Assembly (NCBI GenBank): GCA_032207245.1
Contig: CM063503.1
Location: 102,343,693-102,407,692, forward strand
Reading direction: 5' to 3'
DNA: 64,000 nt
Source: Pardosa pseudoannulata
Lineage: Eukaryota > Arthropoda > Arachnida > Araneae > Lycosidae
In this document: one piece after another, positions 25,366 to 36,119 of the stretch
How positions within the stretch are numbered: the stretch's first letter is position 1
How the letters are laid out: each line of letters begins with the position of its first letter
Translations under genes and position numbers: made by a program
Notes under the pieces: generated by a model
The model's database searches: none
The model's input: the letters and a program-made list of their open reading frames with translations, nothing else
Told to the model about the DNA's origin: nothing

Positions 25366-27192
25366 TCAGTGATTATAAGAATTATTTTTAGGCTTCCGGG
25401 GAGTCCATAATAAACAATTTCTATCAATTACTTTATCAGCTCTACGCTTTTTTGCTTTAGCAACATAATCATACATTATTTCAGGTCTTTTTAAAACAAT
25501 ATGTTTTCCTTTCCAGTATTTAAGTAACCCCAAAGCCTGAAGAGTACTAACAATATCATAAGCAGTAATAGCAGTTTCCTGGCTCAGATCTTTAATAGAT
25601 ATCCCTTTACCCTCATAAGTGCTTAAATATTCCAAAAGAATACTTTTCCAGTAACTACGGTATGATATAAGACCTAAATCTGATAAAGGTTTTTCAGGTG
25701 AGCCAACTTTTTCCTCAACTTTACTTAATAAATAGCTAAAGTCAATCAGCATTCGACCATATCCTTGTCTCTGATAAGGAGGTAAAGTTAAAATACAAGA
25801 TACATTATAATTTAAGAATGAATTCTTTTCTTTAGAAAAATATCCAATTATATGTGCTCCTTCAGTATCAGCTTCAGTCATAATATAAAAGAGAAACGGT
25901 TCAACATCAAAATATAAAGTCTTATGATCCAAGAACAACTTTGCCAACAAGCAAAGATTTTGACAGTAAGTCTTATTTTTCTGACCATCAACTTCAAAAA
26001 ATGATATATTTCCTTTGCGATAAATTTCATCACCAGGTGGATACCGCCATATGCATTTTGCAAGATGCCTACGAAGAACAGTTGAACTGCTCATGTATTT
26101 TAAACAAAACTCACATATATACAATTTATGAAGAGCTTGGTATTCTTCAGGATAAGGAGCACAATACCAAACATCCATTTCATATTTTCCCATTTCTAAA
26201 GTGCGTATTTTACCATGTTCACGCTGTTGAAAAATGTCTTCCAATTCTTCAGCTGCCAATGCTTGTGCTTCCTTGAATAGTTCTATGTCATGAGCAGGAG
26301 CTAAATTGTTCAACAGCGGTTCCTTAGTTTTATCACTCATACTTTTATATTCTTTCATATCAGGAGATGCTCCATTTTGTTTAGGTTTGGGGTTGAAAGA
26401 CTTTCTTCTCTCTTCCTGAACTTGCTGATAACATTCTTTCTGCTCAGGAGTAGGTCCAACCTTGCGTAAACCAAATTTATTAAGAGCACTCTGTTCAGCA
26501 TTTTCTTGTCGTTCAAGTCTCTTTACATATCTCAAACGAAACTTACTTTCACATTCATTTGCCGTTGTATTATGGTATATGGGACACATAGCAGTCGTAA
26601 AATGTGTAGCATATTTCCCACTCAGATGACCCTGAGAATCACAACCAGGAATAGGGCACTTAGGATCTTTTTCTTCTTTTACTTCAGATTCTTCAGGTGG
26701 TGACTTGGTTACAGAAGTACAGTGAATACGTCCACGTTTTTTATGTCCTTTGGGGTTCACTGAAACAGATCCTTGGGTATCACTTGCAGAATCACTAGTA
26801 AATTCTCGATCTTTATCTTTTTTCCACTTAGATCCATCATCTTTGAGATCTTTGTGATTTAACCTTTCACAAGAATCATCTAGTTTACTTCCTTTAAAAT
26901 TTTTAAAACTTCTCCTTTTCCTGGTCTTAGTGGTAGATTTACCTAATCCACCAGAATCTTCTCCACTTCCAGATTCTGGACTTGAATCTTTTTTTACTCT
27001 ACTAGTCGATACCCGTTTAGACTGCACAGCATGGCGAGTCTTATATACTTTCATTGGCTCTTCATTTCCTTCACTATCAGAATCTTGAAGTTGCTTCTCT
27101 ACAGCTTTCTTGTGCCATCCTCTCCTCCGTCTGTTGATAGAATTCATTATTTCACTCTCTGATCCAGTCTCAGAAAACAACAGCTCATTCAT
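25366..27192 (-). CDS. KAT7: MYST-family histone acetyltransferase (KAT7/HBO1-like)
   Basis: A 608-residue lysine acetyltransferase, expected to acetylate histone H3/H4 tails in a nuclear HBO1-type complex. Residues 1-175 are a low-complexity Ser/Lys/Glu-rich region. A C2HC finger follows (C179, C184, H197, C203), typical of KAT7 and MYT1-like proteins. The MYST domain spans about 330-600: its own zinc finger (C360, C363, H376, C380), the autoacetylated lysine K424 in [11 protein letters not shown], the active-site Cys C466 in [10 protein letters not shown], the acetyl-CoA loop RQGYGR (475-480) and the catalytic Glu E500 in [11 protein letters not shown]. All key residues are intact. The N-terminal half is shorter and poorly conserved against the vertebrate protein. 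The ATG has a good context (ACCATG). The frame is open for 10 more codons back to a splice acceptor (AG at 27224-27225), so a longer N-terminus from an upstream exon cannot be excluded. The whole CDS lies in one exon, unlike the other genes here. Possible AATAAA signals on the minus strand are at 25062-25067 and 25079-25084. Confidence 0.95.
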   Translation of the reverse strand: MNELLFSETGSESEIMNSINRRRRGWHKKAVEKQLQDSDSEGNEEPMKVYKTRHAVQSKRVSTSRVKKDSSPESGSGEDSGGLGKSTTKTRKRRSFKNFKGSKLDDSCERLNHKDLKDDGSKWKKDKDREFTSDSASDTQGSVSVNPKGHKKRGRIHCTSVTKSPPEESEVKEEKDPKCPIPGCDSQGHLSGKYATHFTTAMCPIYHNTTANECESKFRLRYVKRLERQENAEQSALNKFGLRKVGPTPEQKECYQQVQEERRKSFNPKPKQNGASPDMKEYKSMSDKTKEPLLNNLAPAHDIELFKEAQALAAEELEDIFQQREHGKIRTLEMGKYEMDVWYCAPYPEEYQALHKLYICEFCLKYMSSSTVLRRHLAKCIWRYPPGDEIYRKGNISFFEVDGQKNKTYCQNLCLLAKLFLDHKTLYFDVEPFLFYIMTEADTEGAHIIGYFSKEKNSFLNYNVSCILTLPPYQRQGYGRMLIDFSYLLSKVEEKVGSPEKPLSDLGLISYRSYWKSILLEYLSTYEGKGISIKDLSQETAITAYDIVSTLQALGLLKYWKGKHIVLKRPEIMYDYVAKAKKRRADKVIDRNCLLWTPRKPKNNSYNH

Positions 27193-27225
27193 GGTGAAAT
27201 TAATAACTTTAGCTATTTCAAACCT
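27193..27225 (-). promoter_or_regulatory. KAT7: splice acceptor and short 5' leader of the acetyltransferase gene
   Basis: On the minus strand TTTTGATTGCAG precedes GTTTGAAATAGC... and the ATG follows 31 nt later. This implies an upstream exon, non-coding or with a short coding start, that I could not identify between 27226 and the SMIM4 gene. Confidence 0.55.
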
Positions 27226-29982
27226 GCAATCAAAATCGTAAGAAAATCAGCAATTTTCTACAGTTTATTAAACTTACGTAAATGCTCTAAAGTATTTTCT
27301 AATTACAGATAAATTTGGCATATGTATGTTACAGTAACTAACAAATTGGTGATTATGTATAGTTACTAGTTATATATAATTAGTAATGCCAGAAAATAAG
27401 ATAAATTGAAAACTATATACTTCATCCAGTTTATGCAATGCCGAACTTGTAATGGTAAATGTATAAATACCTTTACAAACTATGCTAGCAGAAAAGCCAA
27501 TATTACTTTAAAAACAAAATAAATTGCTATAGCTCTCAAATACTTTTCAATAAGGAAAAAGAATATTAGAAAAACAAAATCAATTACCACCAGAATTTTT
27601 GGAAGAGGGGAAGGTCAATTCCCCTCCTACTGGTTATGCCCCTGAACAGGAAAGAATTCAGATGCAGGTCACTTAGCTCAAATAACAAGTAGACTGCTTT
27701 CTCAAATACAAGTATACTGGGAGAATTTATTTCCTTCACTGGCACACTCATCGAGAGTCAAAACTATCATCAGTCAGTTAGGGATTTCAAAAGAGTTCTA
27801 ACTAACACAGAAAAGATAGAGAACAAGAATGGTAGAAGAGCAAGGTAAAGATGAATTTTACCATATGGTTACCTAAATACAACACAATTCAAAACAGAAC
27901 TTATACCAGGTACAGGCACCATGGACATTTCAAGTACTAGTTGATTTGTGATTAAATAGTTGCTAATGACTTTCATTTAGAAAACTGATATATATGCAAT
28001 AATGATTGCTCTAATGTTAAAACATTATATAGAAAAATACTTACATAGTAATAAAAAAAATAATTATCATATAAAAAAAACTATTTCAAGGATATGAATT
28101 TTTATACCATAAGATATTTAGAAAACTAATGTGATTGAATTTACGATAAGAAAATTTATGTACATTCTTTTATACTATTATCTCCTTTAGAATTTCATAT
28201 ATAGCACTAATATTTAACATAGTTTGTACATAAATTTATAAAATTAAATTTTATTTTAAAATTAGTTACACTGCAGCACACTTTATACATCCTGAGAGTT
28301 TTTAACAGGTTATCTTTAACAACTATATAGGTATGCATGTGTGAGATGTGTGTATATACATACAGGGTGATTCAGTAGATTGTTGGTAGATAAAATGAGG
28401 GACAAAATATGGGGTTGCAAGCATTTTGTGGTTAAAAATGGATGCACATATTCTAATATCAAAGGGGACAAAAACCGGACATCTGTTGATTGATAAATGG
28501 ATTTATAGTTTCTGTTGCAAATCTGGATCTTTTCAGTTGCCTATATCTAAAAAATATAATACTTCTACATCTAAGAATGGCACCAATTCCTAGGAGTAAC
28601 GTCATGACTCCATTTTCAAACTGTTCACATTTTTTTTTTTTTTTTGTCTGTTTAATAATACTCTTCTATCTAACATAAATTTAAGATACTCAAAGAAGTA
28701 GTGCATGTATAATATACTTGTGAACCTTCTTTTGCTTTTGTTTGATTCCGTTGCATTTATCTTGGTATAACTGTTTGAATATTGTAACAAATTGTTGTCA
28801 ACATGGCAGACATCAAAAGCATGCCTAGTATATTTGAATATGTTTAGGAAAATCACTTATGTCATTAAAGACTGTAAAAATGTCAGCAAAAGCAGCTCCC
28901 AATAAATCTTGTAATAATAAAATAAATCTTTTTGTAATTATTATACATTTTATGATTATAGCAAGATGATGAAACCAGCATGCATTTTGTCTCCCAATTT
29001 TTACTTTCTCAACATAGTTTGTGACCCCATGTTCTATTGTAAATTTAGTCTCTCTTAATACTTACTAATAAACACTTAAGTTTTATCAGCAAAGTTTTAC
29101 ATCACCATGTACAGGAAAAACCATTTAAAGTATTCTTAAGGACAGAGAAAATAAAATTTTTTACATTGAAAATTATTGATTAAAAAATGTATTACTAATT
29201 AATAGATTTGAGTACACAATAGTCAAATGTAATTTTTGAAAAACTCACTTATACATAACCTACTTAGACCAAGCATTTAACATTATGTAGCATGGTACAT
29301 GTTTATAATCGGAATGTGCAGAGGTTTTTATGGTCATTTCCTTTAATTTATGTCTATTTACATACTTCTCTTGTAAACATATATAGATGTTTCAGTAAAA
29401 TCTGAGGTTATATAGTATTCTCAACAACTGGCATTTTAGATTTTTGTGAAAAACAAAGTGAATAATCCAACCGCACCCAAAATGAAAGATAGACAGAAAA
29501 TGTAATCTGTGATTCCAGTTGCATATTTAAGTGCATAACAACATCTTCCTTCAATTATCTTGTTTTTTTTTTAGCTTTATGCATTATTCTTTAAAAAATA
29601 GATAATTTCAAATAAAGAACAGTATCCAATAAATATGTCCAAAAAATATTCATCCCTAAAAACTTGAAAACCACATCTCATATGTTTACTTGCAAAGAGA
29701 AAAAGCAATCAAAACCTTCTTGTGGTCCTTTTCAAGTGGTTGAAAAAAAGAAAATATTTTACTATATAAAATCAAAGACAAAAATGTTACAGTATCTACT
29801 GATAGATTAAAACCTGTACCTTTCGTGAAAATACCAGACGTTACTACAGAACAATCAATAAAGTCAATAGGACTACCTGTCAAATCTCCAACAGACTTAT
29901 GTCATAAAATTAAGAATTTTCCAGAAAAACAATTGTGTATAGGATGGATAATTAAGCTGCCTGTGCAATTTTTGGATTAGCA

Positions 29983-30043
<61 letters not shown>

Positions 30044-30417
30044 TTAATATTTTTGTAAATAGTGTGTTTTGAAAGCTAATAATATCTTATACCACAACTT
30101 AGTTACTGGGAGGGGAGTACTGTTGTAGCTTGAACTGATATAGAACATTTAAATAACAGTTAATATGATTTGATTTTATTTCTCTGTTAGTAAAATGGCT
30201 ACAAAATGCTTATTAACAATTGTTGTAGTTCAAAAAATATAAATTGCATATGGTTGTAATAAAAGAGATTTTGTTTAAGTGAAATATGAATTAAAGTATT
30301 TTAGTAATGGAGTTCCAATTATTATGATTAATTTGGAGTCTGACCAAACACTATTATAATTAGTAAAATTCAGATCTTAAACCTACATTGTTAATAACAA
30401 TACATAAAATATAAACA
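27226..30417. other. intergenic or 5' intron, no coding exon seen
   Basis: AT-rich. It contains CAGGGTGATTCAGTAGATTG at about 28364, which looks like one end of a mariner-type TIR without a recognised partner, a run of T near 28629-28646 and an (AT)n tract at about 29986-30041. Probably houses the upstream exon and promoter of the acetyltransferase gene, not identifiable by eye. Confidence 0.45.
29986..30041. repeat. (AT)n microsatellite
   Basis: Near-pure AT dinucleotide tract. Confidence 0.95.
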
Positions 30418-31091
30418 TTACAATGAACATACCATATGAGAGCGCATCCTATTTTCTAATTCTATCTCTTGAGCAGCAATTTCCTCAGCTCTACGCCTTT
30501 TAAAAGTTTTATCTGTAAAATTGAAGAAAATAAAATTAAACATCATTTGAAAGTTAACACTTACATCATTCAAATATAAACAAACTAAACATCTAAAAAA
30601 AGTAATCTTATGTAATTTACATGCCAAAATGTTACTAATAACCCTTTTTAAAAATATCAACTGCCAATAATCTTAAAGTTTATGAAGGTATATGATATTC
30701 AAATCAAAACTCAAGACAGACCTGAAAATGTAAATAAAAATTTTACATGGAAAATATCAAATTTACTTATGAAAATTAACTAAAACAAGAAAAAATGTAA
30801 AATTAATGATTAACAGCAAGCATTTAAAGTAATTAAGAATTTATGTAACACAGCAAGTATAAAAGCATGCAATGTTATGAAATTTATACACAATACTTCT
30901 ATATTTTTTAAGCTTTTTTTAATATGTGAAATTTAATACATGAAAATTTTTAAACAGAATTGAAGCTACAACAATAAATGATGAATATTTATATAAATCA
31001 TATAATCAGCATTAATACGAGTGCTCAGCAGACATGCCCTCTAATAAACTAAAATATTTTTAGAGAAATAAAATATAATAAAAATGATAAA

Positions 31092-31122
<31 letters not shown>

Positions 31123-32479
31123 CTTACATCAGATAAAAAGAATTTGTCTATAAATAAAGATTACAAAAACACTGAAGACTATTTTTAAAACCAATATAGA
31201 CAAGAGGAATTGTTTGGGAACTTAGAGGACATTGTGACCACAAACTTATTTTACATGCCCCAGCCACCATTAATGTGAATCTTTGACTTACTCATGCATC
31301 AAACTCGCTACCCTCCAGTTATGAAATCAATGCCTTTGCCAACTGAGCTAGCACAGTTCATATCTTAAGCAATTAAATGAATGAAATTTAATAAACTGAA
31401 ATAAGAACAACATAAAACAAAAACAGCCATAAAAATATAGGTTAATTTTGATGAGTACTACAACCAGCAATTCTTCTTACAACCAATATAAATAATCTTA
31501 CTAAGCATATGTTACGAGATAAAAAAAATACACTGACACATTTTACTGCCCACCAAACAAAAATGTAATATGGAGACAACACTGAATATATTTTGAAAAT
31601 TAAATATTCTGTATATGAAATTTTATATATGATTTTGGATACTTACGTAAAAAAAAAAAAAAAAAAATTGTCATTTTGTTTGAGCAGTAAATGATACAGA
31701 TTGGATATAAGTCTAAAATGAGTTTAGCAAATTTTAGGTAGTTGACAATGCTCTTATTGGCATAAGTCAAAGGACACATTTTATCAAGAATATTTTTAAG
31801 TCCATCTTTATGTGAGATTTTCTTAAAATGTGCATTTGGGATATGTGGAACATATAACCAAGATACAAAATGTATATATTTAATCTAGATATTTCTATTT
31901 AATAAAGAGATTTTTTTATTTAAATGTAGAAGTTTTTAATGTTTATTTTAGATATTTTTCCTGAACAAACATGTTCCTGATTTTTTTGTGCTGAATGATA
32001 GCCATGTGGACACCGATATGTCTTTGGTAAGTTTTTACTAATAATAAAAGTATACATAAATAAAAATAGTAAAGATAATGTTTCAAAATAAAATTATAAA
32101 CAATCTGTTCATTTTGTTTACTGTTTATGATTGTGATACTAGTATATACAATTTTTTTTCAATCTATCTAATGAATTCAGACCATTAGTGTTATTTTCTA
32201 AGGAAATATGTATTAAATTTATTAAAAAAAACATTATTTTTATAGATAGTTTCATCTAAAGAGTTATCACTGTAGATTAGCTCAAAATATGTTGAGTAAA
32301 AAAAGAATTTCAAGAGGACTAAAGAGAATATCATTAACCCCTTGACATACAATGATAACATTTAATGTTTGATTAAATTTGAGACATTTAATATGTCATT
32401 GCAATCTCTGAAGCAACAAGAACAGTTACCAGTATACACTATACAGTATATTATTAGATTATTCAATTATTTCATTCAT

Positions 32480-32518
<39 letters not shown>

Positions 32519-33733
32519 TATGGATTGTTCAAGATACCATGTATGTATAAAAGAAATTATAAGAAATGAAACAATGTGACAGTGTAGAAAATGTCTAGTT
32601 TCTCTACATATTCCAAACTGTTTTAAAATGCTTTATACTCAACAGAACTATCAATTTATCCTTCTATATTATTACTTAATTACTGTCCATTAAAATTATA
32701 CACCAACCTGATTAAAAGTTATATAGCAATTCATTTTTATAATAAATTGTTCTGTTTCTCAGCTTGAATATAACTGTTCAATTGTGCCAAATTAAATAGT
32801 ATTTTGCAGTGCATCAAATTATTTGTATGGTACAGGGTTAAAGACATTTTTATCAATATAAAAAGCATTATTTATTATACACAGGTTTCACTGTATGAAT
32901 GGGGCATTTTTGTGAGAAAGTAACAGACTTTTAAAAAGCCTTTTAATCAATGAAAATGCTTACAGAAAGATTTGGTTTTGGTTTGGAGCTCTACAGTCTA
33001 CTTTTTTGCAACACAGGGGCTAATGAGATTGGGATCTACTGTTTAAAGTTGATTCTGTATGACTACAAACACCCATGCTACAGTGGAATTTGGACATACG
33101 AACCCTGGTACTAGTGATCAGCGTCCTAAACATTTAACCATCATTCAGCTCTTGGAAGAAATGCAAATACATTAAAACTTTACATTTTAACTCCTTTTCA
33201 ATAGAAAATAAACTGACTTTGCTTCTGTTCAGTAAGCATGAATAAAATAAAAATAATTTAAAACCTTATTATAATAAGCTATCTGATCTACTACAGAAAC
33301 AGGTAGCTTATTTTTTGATAAAACATAGTTTATTTATATGCAATTATGTTCAATGTTCTAAAACTTAAAAGCTTTACAATCATCATAAATTACATCTAAT
33401 CATTTTTTGTTTATTTTTCTGTTTAACTAATTCCTCAATGTCATTTGAATGTCTTTAGTAACAAGAAGTACAATTATGTACACAGCACTAAACTACATAA
33501 ATACAGTTATAAATTATTTACTCTTCTAGGTAAACAATATAAAACTGCAATTTTCTTTTTCTACAAATACTAAAATATATACAAATCTTACAAAAATTTG
33601 TTCCTCTAACTTCCCATTTGATCATAGTAAATTCCAGGCCTGCACCAGCAATAAAAAATATAGGAAGATATCTATAGATTCCAAAAATTCTCTCTCCAGG
33701 AATTTTACGCAGAACTTTACGAATGGTATCCAT
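30418..33733 (-). CDS. SMIM4: SMIM4/UQCC5-like mitochondrial complex III assembly protein, two coding exons
   Basis: Exon 1 is 33733-33592 (47 codons plus 1 nt) and exon 2 is 30512-30418 (95 nt including TAA), minus strand. The donor is AATTTTT|GTAAGA and the acceptor TTTTACAG|ATAAAA; the phase-1 junction restores a Tyr codon and gives 78 residues. The protein begins MDTIRKVLRKIPGERIFGIY, then a single membrane helix (about 22-38, LPIFFIAGAGLEFTMI), then a charged helix YKTFKRRRAEEIAAQEIELE. Length, the RxxPGxxRFGIYR-type segment, the helix with an EFTMIK-like end and the basic/acidic tail match the SMIM4 family (renamed UQCC5), an inner-membrane factor for cytochrome bc1 assembly. A 5'-UTR intron ends (AG at 33737-33738) only three bases before the ATG. 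The 3.1-kb intron contains a family B SINE. Confidence 0.9.
31213..31360 (-). repeat. tRNA-derived SINE (family B) inside the SMIM4 intron
   Basis: On the minus strand it has a tRNA-like A box (TAGCTCAGTTGGCAAAGGCA) followed by the shared body ending in GGGGCATGTAAAATA...GTGGTCACAATGTCCTC. A second copy of this family is at 46533-46690. Confidence 0.75.
32483..32517. repeat. poly(T) run
   Basis: 35 consecutive T within the SMIM4 intron. Confidence 0.95.
32975..33150 (-). repeat. SINE family A copy, diverged, in the SMIM4 intron
   Basis: Minus-strand copy with the TTTGGTTTTGGTTTGGAGCT tail, the TTGCAACACAGGGGCTAATGAGA-type body and a degraded head (GAACCCTGGTACTAG, CATTTAACCATCATTC). Confidence 0.75.
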
Positions 33734-33739
33734 AATCTA

Positions 33740-35285
33740 AATAAAAGAATTATCAGTTAGCCTAGTTAACTTATATACCTAGCATAAATTTACAGATATA
33801 GTTAATAGCTAAATCATTAAGTAAATACTAGGCATGTACCAGCATAATACCAGAAATTAATATACCCTATAAAATTACAAATGCAAATTCCTCTAGAGTT
33901 ATAAATTTATAAAAACATGTATTGCTAGTTAAACAGATATAAAACCATTTTGAATTCTGAGAATATGTGAACTACCTCTAAATTTATATTTTACAGATAT
34001 AAAGCTTGATAAAGAAATAAACCCTAAAACTGGAGATTTCTACAAGCAATGGGAACCTTCTTTTTGTTTTTCTAATCAGCAACCTTCAGTAAATATGAAT
34101 CTATTGTTAAGACATCCTTAAAAGATTACTAAAGCATTTCTCTCAAAATATCTTTTAATTTTGTTAAATACATAATATAGTCAAACTTTAAGGTTTATAA
34201 TAGATAAAAATATAACAAACCCATTAAAACGTAATAACATAATTAAAAAATATTTCAATACAAGATACATTCATCTTAACTTATTTGAAATACGTCTTAT
34301 TATTTCACGGAAAAGCAATGAAACTGAAAACTTTTATGACCATTTAAGCATTATAAAAATACACTTTTAAAAATCAAAATTAAATTTAAAATATTAAAAC
34401 ATTCTGGATTTAAATTATTTGACTTCTAAACAACTTACTTGGTAATATTAAATAGTAACAATCATTCCAATAAGTATGATGAAAGTCGTTTATAATTACA
34501 AAGGCGCTTTAAAATGTAAAGTTCAGCAATACCATGACAGAGACGCTTTAAAAATAATTCAAGTCTTTGTATTTATACATAAAACAAGTTTTGAATTTCA
34601 AAAAACATACTAAGAAAAAAAAATCGCTAGTGCTGCTGAGTAACTGTAAATCTAAATATAAGTCACCCTTACATCTAATGAATTTAACCAAGTATTTTGG
34701 GATAGTATTAAAACCCAATGTAATCTTCAACGCTGATTGGTTAGAAGTACTAGAACGTATAAAAAGTGTAAATCGAATATAAATTGATCCGATTCAGTTT
34801 ATTAATCGAAAATATAAATTCAATGATACCTTATTTATTATTCATATTCATTTAAAAGATAGCACTTATTGATTTCGATAAAACACAATATGACTGTAAC
34901 AATTGACCAATAACATATTTTAAGGTGAATTTAGAAAACTGACTTCCTGTTATTATCAGTGCCAGGTTAACCATTAAGCAGAAGTAGCTAATTCTACGGG
35001 CCCGAGCATCTGCAGGCCATAAGTCCTGGTGAAATAAGTCTTTCTTTATGCTAATAGAATGATGTTTCAATGTTCCAAACTATCACACCGCTTTGTTTTA
35101 TAAGTAAAACTTACAGGTGTCTCTCGAGAACAACTGTTTTGAAAAAGCAGTATAAGATGCGATTGATCAAACATTTATAGCATTGAGAGATATTTTGAAT
35201 TTTATTTTTATTCCTGCTTAATGATTAATCCAGCCCCTGGGAGATCGAGGGGAACAGAAGAGTAAATAGGTCAAAGCAAGAAAAA
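33740..35285. other. presumptive SMIM4 upstream region, no exon identified
   Basis: AT-rich. The 5' non-coding exon and promoter of the SMIM4 gene should lie here, since its 5' UTR is spliced, but no clear TATA box or donor can be chosen by eye. Confidence 0.4.
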
Positions 35286-36060
35286 CCGATGATGTGACAT
35301 TCGTCGTGTAAGGAATTTGGACCCACGACCTGTGTTTCTCAGATGGGTACCCTTCACTATATCTGCAAATTCGACCCCATTGACCCGTTCCACCCGGCAT
35401 TCCTTAAGGGAAATAGGAGCCGGACGGACAAGGAGGCTGATGAAGTTTTTCGGATGTGTCGCTTGTTTTTTAGGAGATCTGTCGGGAGTTGAGTTCTGGA
35501 GTCCACGTAGAGCCTGCGACCTGAAGGGACCTCCCTTCAGGTCACACAACCCTCCAATGATCAAACCCTCTGGTTGGAGTGAGAGAACGCAACGCCTGGT
35601 TATGAGACATGGAATGCTCGTCCACCTGATCTGGTGGCGTTTAAGTCAGACTCCGAAAAGCCGAGAATATATTTTTGTTCTATATTTAATTCTTTTCAAA
35701 TCTTGTAAATAAATTTGTGTTGTCCGTTTAAGCTTTGGAAGAATTATTTTGTAAACGTATCCCAAAGACAGTCTACGAACATAAAGCATACCTGTCCCAG
35801 TAAAGTAGACTGGCAGGTCGCACGCTAGCATAGCTCCACCAGCAAGTGATGGCTGTTACATTGTGGTGTAGGTGAGTAGGGTCTGTCAACTGGATGAGGC
35901 TAAGTTTCACTTCCGAAGGTGGAGACAATCTCAGAAAATTGGACGAGAAGTCAGGACCTGCTGGAAGGAGTCATCGGTCCAGGAGCGCCAGGGGAACAGA
36001 AGAGAAACAATCCCGCTGTGGAGTTGTGAAGAGTACTACGAATGCAAGATGACATGTCAT
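35286..36060. repeat. GC-richer island of probable repeat origin
   Basis: Base composition changes sharply to near-balanced G+C. It contains a perfect 12-bp inverted repeat with a 2-nt loop, GACCTGAAGGGA-CC-TCCCTTCAGGTC, at 35518-35543, and minus-strand GGTCGTGGGTCCAAATTCC near 35306-35325, which resembles a Pol III B box. On the plus strand at 35883-35950 the peptide QLDEAKFHFRRW is faintly like the start of ISXO2-type transposase domains, without other support. Probably one or more mobile repeats; family not identified. Confidence 0.4.
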
Positions 36061-36119
36061 GCGCAGACTTGCCAACTGCTACAAAAAAATCGTAGTTTCT
36101 ACAAATTTAGCAAATAATT

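Noticed and set aside
28364..28490. Second mariner-type element from the CAGGGTGATTCAG motif
   Set aside because: Only one end could be seen; no inverted partner or transposase remnant was found nearby.
29686..29883. 65-codon minus-strand frame as an upstream exon of the acetyltransferase
   Set aside because: No matching splice sites and the peptide does not resemble the KAT7 N-terminus.
35872..36117. ISXO2-type transposase fragment
   Set aside because: Only one short segment (QLDEAKF) resembles the domain; the following residues do not, so it is kept only as a remark on the GC-richer island.
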